Assembly: GCA_902702965.1 (NCBI GenBank)
Contig: CACRXP010000112.1
Span: forward strand, 565,007 to 629,006
Length of the DNA: 64,000 nt
Origin: Spirometra erinaceieuropaei
Lineage: Eukaryota; Platyhelminthes; Cestoda; Diphyllobothriidea; Diphyllobothriidae
Reading direction: 5' to 3'
In this document: one piece after another, positions 56,087 to 64,000 of the stretch
Layout of the letters: each line of letters starts with the position of its first letter
Numbering within the stretch: position 1 is the first letter of the stretch
Program-made: the position numbers and the translations under genes
Notes under the pieces: model-generated
What the model saw: only the letters and a program-made list of their open reading frames with translations
Database searches by the model: none
Told to the model about the DNA's origin: nothing

Positions 56087-56654
56087 AATAAAAGCAATAT
56101 GTAAAAAAACAAGTTTTTCGCTTTTTACCCATAACAAACCTGCGGAAGTGAGCGATCACCAAGCCTATTTTACTTAGTGACTAATTTTCACATGATGGGA
56201 TAAATAAGGTCTGCACTCGACATCGCTTCTGAAAACCTGCCAGCACACTGTACTTCGAACTTTTTTGGCTGTACCCCGCACTGGAACGAACACCGACCTC
56301 CAAAGAATAAACTAGTCTTCTTACCTATAAGACGCAGAAACGCTGTAAGAACAGGTCGACTTAGAGTCGCTTGCAGTGCCTAGAAATTGGATCGGTTGTT
56401 GAGACTTTACGACGACTGTGTAAAATGAGCACATCAAGGTGTAAAAAGGTAGGCAGTCCGGATGTTTAATTATTCCCATTTCCTATGGGAACATTTTACT
56501 TGCCGCATCATATCATTACTTTATTGACTTACCTAAGTTCGGCCATACCTCTGCGGTCAGGGGGGATTGGAGTGTCATCCGACGTCGCGCCTGCAACGCC
56601 ACCGGATTACCTGCTGTTCAGACCTCATTACTCCCTACATCAAAATTCTGACTA
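56087..56654. other. Unassigned stretch
   Basis: No gene, repeat or RNA feature recognised. Confidence 0.45.
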
Positions 56655-56765
56655 GAATTCATTTTATAGTAGGGAGGCCTATGTCGGCTAATGATAGATA
56701 ACAAACCAGCAATGGCAATTCCATTCTCCCTTTTTCTTTGTGGGTAATGATATTATGCGTATAAA
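56655..56765 (+). repeat. SINE family B 3' fragment
   Basis: Contains tatgtcggctaatgatag, acaaaccagcaatggcaattcc and tttgtgggtaatgatatta, the end module of the SINE without the tRNA-like core. Confidence 0.55.
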
Positions 56766-57591
56766 ATGCATTATAGTTACTAAGTCCGTTCTGGTCAATA
56801 ATTTGGTCAGGAAAGTGAATCTTCGGGAGGACTGAAGCTAGTCATCTTCGGTAGATGTACTGTAAGTCACCTCTCGACTACTTGCATATGGCCGCGCAAG
56901 GTGTCGTAGCAGCTGGTTGTTGCGACTGGGGGCATGTAGCTAGTGACTTCTTGGACTGTGTCATAAGCTGTCTATCATCTCCAGTCACCGAGGGTAAAAA
57001 TAAGGGCTAACACTGAACCACTAAATGACAGTCTCTGCGAGTCTATTGCCGCAAACGCGTGGTCGTTAATATGGTCTGAGGCTTATCTTCCCTTAGAAGA
57101 ACTGCCAAACCTGAAAAGTCACACCACTATTGGGATAGATCTGGGTTTTAACAAACAGAGGTGGCTCGATCAGATGTCACCAATGGGATGGTAACATGAT
57201 CCACTGTTGTTTTGTGTGGTAGAAACTTGTTCTTATAAATGGTAAGACAGTCCTTATTTTTAGCCTCATCCCCTGCACTACCTCGGGACAAAATGTAAAA
57301 AATCCCAACAAAACGAGAAGAGTCGCTTTAGTGCTAAAAATTATCATCATATGAGCACGACTAGTGGGATTTTGTCGAAACCTGATTTCTTTATCTGCAG
57401 CACTAAAACCGCCAACACTTTATTCATTAAAGGCGCCCTGCAGTCTTTTTCCAGCAATGACCTTTGTGTTTCGACCTTCGTTTTTTTATCAGTCCACCCT
57501 TGGTACACTCACACTTGCAACTCCTGCTTGCTCCAAGCCGACAGGCTGTGCGTTAGATGTTAATTTGGGAGTTGCGAGTATTTACTGTCAG

Positions 57592-57825
57592 GGAAGTAGG
57601 CGGAAAGGGAATGTAAGAAACTTCGTCACAGGGGACCGTGAAAGACAATATGACGAAAGTCATGCCCAGCTGGACAAGGAGGCTTTTCTAGCAGCAGGAA
57701 AGAGAGTGTTTACATTCAGGAATACCGGCCAGCCAGCCATAATAGGGAGGATCTGGAGTTATGGTGACAATGAGATAGAAAAGCCCAATTTGAAACGTGT
57801 GTACTTCCTTTATAAACCAACAAAG
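57592..57825 (+). CDS. Exon of an unrecognised host gene (upstream exon)
   Basis: Part of a 169-codon open frame (57,364-57,873). The exon is bounded by a possible acceptor (tactgtcag/GG) and a strong donor (ACAAAG/GTAGGT) at 57,825/57,826. It encodes 78 residues, including FVTGDRERQYDESHAQLDKE, RVFTFRNTGQPAIIGRIW and ending KRVYFLYKPTK, a mix of charged and hydrophobic residues unlike the repeats. Both edges are phase 0, and it joins in frame to the exon at 57,991. The true upstream edge is uncertain: the frame is open to 57,364, and other acceptors (for example tttttccag at 57,448) are possible. No family recognised. Confidence 0.45.
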
Positions 57826-57990
57826 GTAGGTGAAGAGAGGCAGAATGCAAGTATCGAAAAAAACTCGGACTGAGCACCACAGCTTGGAACAGAAGAGGTT
57901 AGTCCGTGAATCTAATATAAAAAATGTCAGAGCGAACAGTCCATGGCGAATAGGAGGAGTGTGCATTAAAAAGAATGATTAATATTACAG
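57826..57990 (+). other. Predicted 165-bp GT-AG intron
   Basis: Starts GTAGGT and ends attaatattacag. It contains stops in the frame of both flanking exons. The length fits short flatworm introns. Confidence 0.45.
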
Positions 57991-58233
57991 TTTTTAGATG
58001 ATCTCAATAACTATAGTGAAGACTTCAAGAGCTCCAGCAGCGAAGAAATGGTGCTGCGTAAAAGCACACCAAGCCAGTTTAGGGTCAGTCAGAAGTTAAG
58101 TGCTTTCAAACAAATGCACAGAGCCGTGGAACAAAATATCCGTACACGGCGTCTAAACATGATGTCGTCAAACCGCCGACCACTTATACCAGCCGTAAAC
58201 CCAAGCAAGAATTGCAATAGGAAGGCGTGGAAG
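57991..58233 (+). CDS. Exon of an unrecognised host gene (second exon)
   Basis: Begins directly after ttacag with FLDDLNNYSEDFKSSSSEEM and runs 81 codons to a donor (GTGGAAG/GTGAGAGG) at 58,233. The frame has no stop from the acceptor on. The product is acidic at its start and basic at its end (RRLNMMSSNRRPLIP, NPSKNCNRKAWK). Phase 0 at both edges matches the preceding exon, so the two give 159 continuous codons. Downstream exons are unknown; a small candidate is given at 60,241. The frame's continuation past 58,233 runs into the inverted repeat at 58,423 and is taken as intronic. Confidence 0.5.
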
Positions 58234-58422
58234 GTGAGAGGCAGGACGCCAGTTCAGAGCATGCCCAGTAGCCGAGAGGAAGAACGGATTTATATTAGCC
58301 AAACTTTTGAGAGGAACAGTTGCCTTCGGGTCAAGATAGATCAGTGTGCGTGGAACCACACAGGAATTTCCTTTAGTAACATGCCCCGTGTGATCGAGTT
58401 GAAAGGTCATATATATATTTTA
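58234..58422. other. Frame continuation, probably intron
   Basis: The frame stays open here as far as 58,530, so a read-through last exon is the alternative to splicing at 58,233. An ATATATAT run lies at 58,410-58,418. Confidence 0.35.
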
Positions 58423-58504
58423 GGAAGATGGAATTCTCTGGGAAACAGTAAACTTTATTGTCTAAATTCTCGAGACTGGTTTGCCAGCTCGTCTTCAGAC
58501 AACG
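58423..58504 (-). repeat. Inverted terminal unit with hammerhead-like core (left arm)
   Basis: Reverse complement of 58,621-58,702 with about eight differences. On the minus strand it reads TTGT, CTGAAGA, a CGAG-CTGG / CCAG-T-CTCG hairpin, AGAATTTAG, ACAATAAAG. This is the same layout as the Penelope 3' units (helix I TTGT/ACAA, CUGANGA core, hairpin, GAA, then AATAAAG). The base at the cleavage position would be G, which does not permit cleavage. Confidence 0.5.
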
Positions 58505-58620
58505 GGCGTGCAAAAACAATTAACTTCTAGACCGAGTCGGGCAAAGGATTCCATGATTGGTTAAAGTCATCTTCTTGGGACTGGTTGAGTCAGTTTGAAT
58601 CTGTCCGTAACGTGCCTCAA

Positions 58621-58702
58621 CGTTGTCTGAAGACGAGCTGGGTAACCAGTCTCAAAAAATTTACACAATAAAGTTTACTGTTTCCCAAAGAATTCCATCT
58701 TC
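58621..58702 (+). repeat. Inverted terminal unit with hammerhead-like core (right arm)
   Basis: Same unit on the plus strand, with the hairpin closed by a GGTA loop (one base change) and ctcaaaaaatttac in place of the GAA step, so the conserved G is lost. CACAATAAAG follows. The spacer between the arms is 116 bp. Confidence 0.5.
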
Positions 58703-59599
58703 CTGATTATGTCTCTTGGGATGTCTGATTTTCAATTTATGTATCTATATATATGACCCACAAAGACCCAAACGCATTTGGAATGCAGGTCTTGTCTATA
58801 GGACTTGCTACGCCCCTTTTAAAGACAGGAAAGTAAGTGCAAAAAACCACACCTGTCAAAGTCTCGCGCAGCTGTTTCACAAACAACTTTCAATTTCAGT
58901 GCTGTTGCTCTGCTTCATTTCCTCGAAAATTGACTTGCTAGCTTGGAGTATATTCCTCGGAGCCAAGCTTTTTAGGCTCGGTTCGAAAGTTAACATGAAT
59001 GTTTGAGCTGATATCCATCAGCCGCAGGGGAAATAATCGCGTTGTGTTCATAAGCTGCCAACAAACACGCTTGCTTCTTCGATCATATGACGCTGTATGA
59101 CGTAGACTCTGGGGGTTTTGGCTCATCGCTGGGTCACCCACTTTGCCCCATGTGGTTTCTGGTATAGAAATTCTAGCTGACCTTCTTTACTCTCTGTGAA
59201 AAGCAATACACGAAATTTTAGTGAATCCCTCGAATGCTAAAATTATCCGTTTCACCCATCTAAGCGGCCAGTCTCAAAGGGAATAGAGAACATTCCAACA
59301 ACGGTGGAATCAACCAGCAGATCATGAAAATCGTTGCCCTACGCACAGGTCACAATGACGGTACTAAAGCAGGACAATGTTGAAAATTGGGTTACTACTC
59401 TGCAAGGAAATTGCAAGGTTCGCAGGGTGTGCTAGGAGAAAGAGCCACGGAGTTTTGTGACCGGACTACGAAAGTGTCTGTCGACATTGGTGGCCAACAT
59501 GGCTTTCCTTCGTCAGGCGACTTAATCTGGATCAGCCAGGCCCGCTGAGCACTCCTGCATCAAAACGAACAATGGAAACCTTATCAGTGATTGATCGTT
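58703..59599. other. Unassigned stretch
   Basis: Frames reach at most 96 codons (58,716-59,006, plus); no recognised family. Confidence 0.4.
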
Positions 59600-59765
59600 A
59601 AGACCAAAACTGATCCAACGTCGGAGGGCGCTCATCAATCGTGTTACGCTGGGCGGCTAGTATTATCGGCAAAATAACTTGGGCTTGGGTATGTGTGGCT
59701 GATGACGGTTAATAATCCAGAAATGGCCATTGTAGCCTCCCTCGCCTTTGTCGGTTAAGTTATCC
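59600..59765. repeat. SINE family B, head-to-head fragments
   Basis: A tail fragment in one sense (ggagggcgctcatcaatcgtgttacg, gcggctagtatta) is followed by an end fragment in the other (gggcttgggtatgtgtggctgatgacgg, taataatccagaaatggcc, tttgtcggttaa). It has the arrangement of the pair at 41.1-41.7 kb with both tRNA-like cores lost. Confidence 0.65.
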
Positions 59766-60240
59766 TGCCAGAAAGGACCCTTCAGACTTGGTTTTCGCAC
59801 TTTCTGGGAGACGCAAGTTCCTTAATTGGAGTAGTTTCATTGTAAAATTTGGTTTATTAAGAGACCCTCTCCGTCTGTTTTAAGACACGCTCCCGTTTGT
59901 GCCAAAAAGGTCGCCAGCCTGTGTGATCAGAAAGACTGCCAAAGTTGCAGTAATTTGACTCCTGCAGAACTTCACCAGTTTGCACCTCAAGACATCTTTT
60001 CTGTCAGTAATGAGTGCAGCAAACAGTGTAAGTGGAGCTCTCAAGTGTGCAGGCAAATTACGTTACCTATCTGAAATGTCATATTGGCAGCGAGGCAGTC
60101 AAAAGTGTTAACGGTGAGCAGGGTGGCTCAAAAATGCATACACAATTAAGTGAGGGGTTGCCAAATCAGTGTTTCTTTCGATACTTTGTTTTCATTTATC
60201 CTGTAGCAGTATCATTTAAAAAATTAAATTCTAATTTTAG

Positions 60241-60330
60241 TCTGCACCAACAATGAAGATGACACGCACCGAAGCTAATATGTGTAGTGGTATGACGTAT
60301 GGACATCGGTGCAGCAACCAGAGACGCTGA
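60241..60330 (+). CDS. Speculative terminal exon
   Basis: After a pyrimidine/AT-rich ttctaattttag at 60,240, a phase-0 reading gives SAPTMKMTRTEANMCSGMTY and further residues up to TGA at 60,328-60,330. It would fit as a last exon for the gene at 57.6-58.2 kb, but distance and short length leave chance as likely. The 103-codon frame at 60,299-60,610 is an alternative with no recognised domain. Confidence 0.15.
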   Translation, partial: SAPTMKMTRTEANMCSGMTYGHRCSNQRR

Positions 60331-61028
60331 ATTTGTGCGCAGACACGGTTTCCCGCTGTCTGGCATTGTGCGTCAGCTGGTGGTAGCGCATTATTACGTA
60401 CACAGGCGAGAGGTCGGCACATTGGTTCTTCGAGTTGTTATTGGGGATTCAGACTTTGGTCGTCTAGTAAATTATGATGCCATTTGGTTAGATATTTGCT
60501 TTGGAGGCGAAATCAAGAGAAGTAGCCTATCCAAGAGCGTTGTTTACGATTTGCGAGACCTGGCCACCGCGTCACACATCTGCTTTCTTTTTAATTACTC
60601 GCGACCCTAGCTTTGACAGTGAGAGATATATTTTCAAAAGCTCTAACGGCAGGAAAAGTTGTGGGCGATATCGAACCGCTGATTCGAAATTACCTCGTCC
60701 CACACCTTATAGCAAACGTTTAAGGGTTGTTACATGATTATGGCACTCCCTACGTCCAGTTCAGGAACAACGATTCACACTTATCTGGAGCTTTTGCGTT
60801 ATGCGGTATAGCATGCCATTTCTTTGAATTCCTTTCGATGTCATTATTCTAAACCGGGCTAGGGGAGATCAAGCTCGATGACACGCGTTTACGAAGGTTC
60901 AGTAATGTCCGTTGTACTATTACCCAAGTGTACTTAGATCTGATTTTAGAACGCAAAAGCATGGTTTCGCTTGTGCAACACGTGGTTAATATGGATGTTT
61001 CATATTGACCCAACTGTGAAAAACTCGG
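60331..61028. other. Unassigned stretch
   Basis: Frames of 60-100 codons on both strands without motifs. Just before the tRNA-like repeat, tggatgtttcatattgacccaac (60,991-61,013) is echoed in inverted form at 61,280-61,297 (gttgggtcaatatgaa). Confidence 0.4.
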
Positions 61029-61240
61029 CACCTCGGTGGGATTCGAACCCACTCAGTAAGGGGACGGCTTTAGCGCAGCCAACGCTCTAACCACCTGAGC
61101 TACGAGGCCCCGCCGGACAACGCGAGTTTAATCACATTTGGATCAAGTTACCTGCCCGACGTACTGCAACATCTGGAATCCACCAAATCTGATACAGTAA
61201 GTTGACTGCCCAAACAGGATTTTTTAAGTAATTCGCCTTG
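61029..61240 (-). repeat. Family A repeat with well-preserved tRNA-like core
   Basis: On the minus strand the core (61,111-61,029) has GGCCTCG / CGAGGTG acceptor-like ends, TAGCTCAGGTGGTTAGAGCG (A box) and GTGGGTTCGAATCCCAC (perfect T arm with B box). Between the D arm and T arm are 35 bases in which only a short TGGC/GCCG stem with a nine-base loop can form. No good anticodon loop exists, and near copies lie at 4.64 and 4.88 kb, so it is a repeat and not a tRNA gene. The body at 61,112-61,240 matches 340-480 and 4,785-4,880. Confidence 0.75.
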
Positions 61241-61737
61241 AATCCAGCATATGACTACCAGGTTCGCGTAATTCATAGATGTTGGGTCAATATGAATTAT
61301 TCAAAATCTGCCAAAACATCTATGTAATATGGATGTCAAATAAATTCCACGAGTTTTTGCCTTTTTTTCTATTGCTCATTAGATTTCGTCTGACGAACGC
61401 ACTGATTGACGACAACTGTCAGTCTCCCTCCTTCATCGTTATTGAGAAAGGGTTGAGTAGGCAGATCGTTTCTCCATAGAAACAAACTGGAAGGGTCCCC
61501 GGGAAGTTGGTTTATGAAGCTGACCTCGCCTTTACAAAATAAAGTGCCCGAGAGTCGAAAATGTTTCTTTCTCTGAGAGTAAAACCTGTCCGTACGAATA
61601 CCTGTAGGGCACGGAAATATGGATCCACCGTATTACGGGTGGCCTTCCCCTAACTGCCGTGGAGGCTGGGGTTGATGAAAGGGCAGCGTTAGGAGAGACG
61701 AGAATAGGGACCATTTTGGGATTTGGATAAGGCCCCT
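61241..61737. other. Unassigned stretch
   Basis: No supported gene. The minus frame reaching down to 61,532 comes out of the inverted repeat that follows. Confidence 0.4.
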
Positions 61738-62078
61738 GTTGCTCAAGTAGTCCATAGCCCCGTATCCTACCCGAAAACCTACCACTGACTTGCCCCCTAA
61801 AGCCAAAATGTTGACAAGGTGGTCCGAGAGGAAAATGATCCACTAGCAGCGAAGGAAGTGGCAGAGGGCGGCGGTGGTGGTATTTTGTCAGTTTAAGATA
61901 GTACTTAAGCCCAAACTTCTTAAACTGACAAAATACCACCACCGCCGCCCTCTGCCACTTCCTTCGCTGCTAGTGGATCATTTTCCTCTCGGACCACCTT
62001 GTCAACATTTTGGCTTTAGGGGGCAAGTCAGTGGTAGGTTTTCGGGTAGGATACGGGGCTATGGACTACTTGAGCAAC
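61738..62078. repeat. Perfect inverted repeat, 160-bp arms, 21-bp loop
   Basis: Bases 61,738-61,897 and 61,919-62,078 are reverse complements with no difference that I can see. Opposite-strand frames therefore give the same residues (TKYHHRRPLPLP...). The arms are unrelated to the other repeats here. Identity this complete means either a very recent event or an assembly or library artefact. Confidence 0.9.
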
Positions 62079-63039
62079 TATTTGTGCGAAGGGAGGCCTG
62101 CCACCATCAGCACTACCTAATGGCACTATCCTCCGTGATTTACCGCATTGACAACACGCGTACTAGCTAAAAGCCCAAACAATGCGGTAAATCACACAAC
62201 ATGCCCATACTACTGACGGCTGGTTGGCATTTTATCAATATTTCACGGCTGTTCCACTGTGGTTGGTGGATTTTGTTCCAGCTTCCGAGGTCGGTCTATA
62301 AAGCTTTATTTCGGCTGGTTTACTTCAAGCCAGACATTAATTTCAGAGGAGATAAAAACGCCAAAACGCCATCTTCTGTTTGCCCTGTCTTCAAGTTTGA
62401 TTTACTCCTCGTTAACGCTGCAAGGAATTGCCGTAACAACAGGCCTGGTGATGGGGGTGGGCTCGGGATGGTAGAGTTAGCGACGCACATGACCTCTACT
62501 GTTGTTGCTGTTGCTCTTTGTGTTTGTCGCGCGGATCTCGCTTGACGTGAGGTCCCACAACGTCGTCTCCATCACCTTTGTAGTGTCCACGAGTATTCCT
62601 CTGTGGCCATGTTTCACCCCGCTACCACTCTCCCCCCTTAAGCTCTCCCCGAGCCCACACACAGAGAGCAAATTTTGCGTGTTTACCGCTCGCCTTTTTC
62701 CGTCATGTGATAACTGATTAGGCCGAGCAGCTATCAGCTTCCGCAACGCGCTCACTAATAATATATCCCTGCTCCGGTCGGGGAGGGGGGTGTGCGAGAT
62801 GGGATGGGACGGAAGCGAACGCGTTCAGGCGTGTCGAGGGGTCTGCGCGGCCTGTCCCCTCCTGTCCCGTCACACTGAGCGGCTCTTCATCTCTTTTGCA
62901 CCACCTTTAGGCCGAGTGGGGGGCGGGCTTCATGAGTCCTAAAAGTCTTCTCACTCTGCTGAGTCATTATTTATAGCTGTTTTTGACATTCGTATCAGGC
63001 CGTGTGGCCTGCTTGTCTTCTCAAAAAAGGCTATCACAT
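62079..63039. other. G+C-richer stretch, no assigned gene
   Basis: Contains a 114-codon plus frame (62,201-62,545) and a 92-codon minus frame with no recognised domain. From 62,760 to 62,960 the sequence is G+C-rich (ctccggtcggggagggggg, agtggggggcgggc) and ends with TGAGTCA (an AP-1-like site) and ATTTATAG, so it could be a promoter or a G+C-rich repeat. No transcript evidence. Confidence 0.35.
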
Positions 63040-63370
63040 GCGGAGGTGAGTGTTAGAATTCCGAGTGAATGCTTGAGTAGTAGTGAAGTCTGGTAGGTAA
63101 CCAGAACCGTTTGATTATTTTTCTGGGCCTTCGAACTCGTGCAGGAGTCCATCGTCAGAGATGGAAGCGGCAACACAGAGAGCGACAGTTGTAGGGATTA
63201 TTAACCAATAAATAGTCAACGACGCAGGTCTGGAGATGGCTTCGCAGACCCTAGCCGGCCGGCACTATGTCGATGCATCGCCTGACTAAGTTCCCGTGGG
63301 GGGTTCAGGCTTCAGTAAATTCTCGACTAGTCTTACTTCGGGCGTGGACGATTATCTTGGTGCCTGCAGA
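63040..63370 (-). repeat. Penelope-type terminal repeat (family G), better copy
   Basis: Aligns with 26.64-26.99 kb over most of its length. On the minus strand the hammerhead-like core is followed by AGAAAAATAATC and preceded by a tgttgccgcttccatct segment comparable to the linker before the 39-kb motifs. Confidence 0.6.
63125..63158 (-). ncRNA. Divergent hammerhead-type motif
   Basis: CTGACGA (63,158-63,152), one T, a six-pair hairpin GGACTC/GAGTTC (one G-T pair) with loop CTGCAC, GAA, then GGCC and C. GGCC replaces the ACGT step of the other units but is again self-complementary. TCT before the core can pair with AGA after the predicted cleavage site. The core fits CUGANGA, but the standard A15.1-U16.1 pair is replaced by G-C, so activity is doubtful. 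Confidence 0.45.
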
Positions 63371-63904
63371 GCTAACCTCGTAACCTGTTTCGAAGGTTGG
63401 ATAGCCACTGGTAGTAATTAGTCAACGCGCCACATGGCCATCTTATGTTCGTGGATGCGGTATCCGAGTCTGCGTCCAGTCCGATCTGTGTAGTTGGAAG
63501 GACAGTTTAAGCATGGTCACTTTTTGGTCCGTGTGCAATTCCAGCACCTACTCTCGCAGCAATGCATCCGGTCGCCTATGAAAGTCCTTGAAGTATGGCA
63601 GAGTGGTGCTGTTTCCGAATTGGTCCTCCGAAGCGAACACGTGGGCATCGACTTATAGACGTCTGGGCATGCGTCTCTACCTCCGACCTCCTAAATAAAA
63701 CATAAGTAACTTAATGTAGACAGCGTTTTACGGTTAATGGCAATGCGTCTTGTTTCGACACTGATTAACAGGCGTCATCAAGGTAAAATCCAGAAAGCGG
63801 ACCTCAAACCCAGCCGTTCTGGGGAGCAAGACAACACTCCCCATGATGTTACCGAACCCACGATGCAAACCAAATGAACATATTACAGTCAAAGAGCTGA
63901 ATAT
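63371..63904. other. Unassigned stretch
   Basis: A short family D-like word (caacgcgccacatgg) lies at 63,423-63,437. Otherwise nothing recognised. Confidence 0.4.
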
Positions 63905-64000
63905 AGACATTACTTTGAAGGAGGGGCGCTCATCGATCGTTTCTACGGAACCCACTCGTCCCGTTATGCATTACGCGCTCCCTCTCGAGCCTAACCAGCA
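63905..64000 (-). repeat. SINE family B tail, cut by window end
   Basis: Contains ggggcgctcatcgatcgtttctacgg, actcgtcccgttatgcattacg and ctcgagcctaaccagca, the tail module. The rest lies beyond the window. Confidence 0.8.

Noticed and set aside
61029..61111. Functional tRNA gene
   Set aside because: The T arm and acceptor are good, but the 35-base middle gives no proper anticodon arm, and it is one of several family A copies.
61532..62170. Opposite-strand frames of 136 and 98 codons sharing residues
   Set aside because: Produced by the perfect inverted repeat; no other support for coding.
1..64000. CRISPR array, bacterial operon or prophage
   Set aside because: No regularly spaced direct repeats, no ribosome-binding-site-led frames and no long adjacent frames; the content is eukaryotic retroelements.

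Overview
The window looks like non-coding, repeat-rich DNA from a flatworm, most probably a diphyllobothriidean tapeworm (Spirometra or Schistocephalus type). The evidence is: Penelope-like retroelements with a GIY-YIG endonuclease, a LINE reverse transcriptase of RTE type with a zinc-finger tail, tRNA-derived short repeats in many copies, short GT-AG introns, no operons, and long A+T-rich stretches without open frames. The species assignment is inference from the remembered character of cestode repeats; no search was run. There are two assembly gaps: 115 N at 27,466-27,580 and a single N at 49,816.

Layout. 1-5,000: SINE fragments, a nearly perfect 983-bp palindrome (1,059-2,041) and tRNA-like repeats. 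5,000-19,000: three copies or part copies of a repeat with long inverted ends (here called family 1), its host repeat (family E), and a GIY-YIG remnant near 10.7 kb. 19,000-27,000: the densest mobile-element block, with family C and D repeats, a Penelope 3' remnant carrying a hammerhead-type ribozyme motif (minus strand, 22.1 kb), and a 5'-truncated RTE-like element on the minus strand (23.3-26.05 kb). 27,600-36,300: mostly featureless apart from a family 1 copy (32.4-33.3 kb) and a family E copy. 37,061-39,520: a Penelope-like element that is open over 680 codons except for one amber codon and is followed by two tandem hammerhead-type motifs. 41.1-41.7 kb: a head-to-head SINE pair. 44.36-45.15 kb: a probable host-gene first coding exon (minus) with a CCAAT-box promoter. 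46-49.3 kb: zinc-finger, GIY-YIG and a second, divergent Penelope remnant. 49.4-50.3 kb: an inverted SINE cluster that contains the single N. 52.7-54.5 kb: a SINE, a degenerate TTAGGG-rich tract and half a family 1 element. 57.6-58.2 kb: two phase-compatible exons of an unrecognised plus-strand gene. 58.4-64 kb: inverted repeats, a tRNA-like repeat, a perfect 160-bp inverted repeat and a divergent hammerhead-type terminus.

How it fits together. Nearly everything recognisable is selfish DNA. Four or more Penelope-type lineages appear to be present, each recognisable by a CTGANGA core, a short hairpin, GAA(A) and a four-base self-complementary step just ahead of an AATAAAG-like signal. The tRNA-derived repeats carry A/B-box-like sequences and probably relied on LINE enzymes such as the RTE-like element. 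Only two loci (44.4-45.1 kb minus and 57.6-58.2 kb plus) look like host genes, and neither product is recognised. Family letters and numbers are local labels made for this window.
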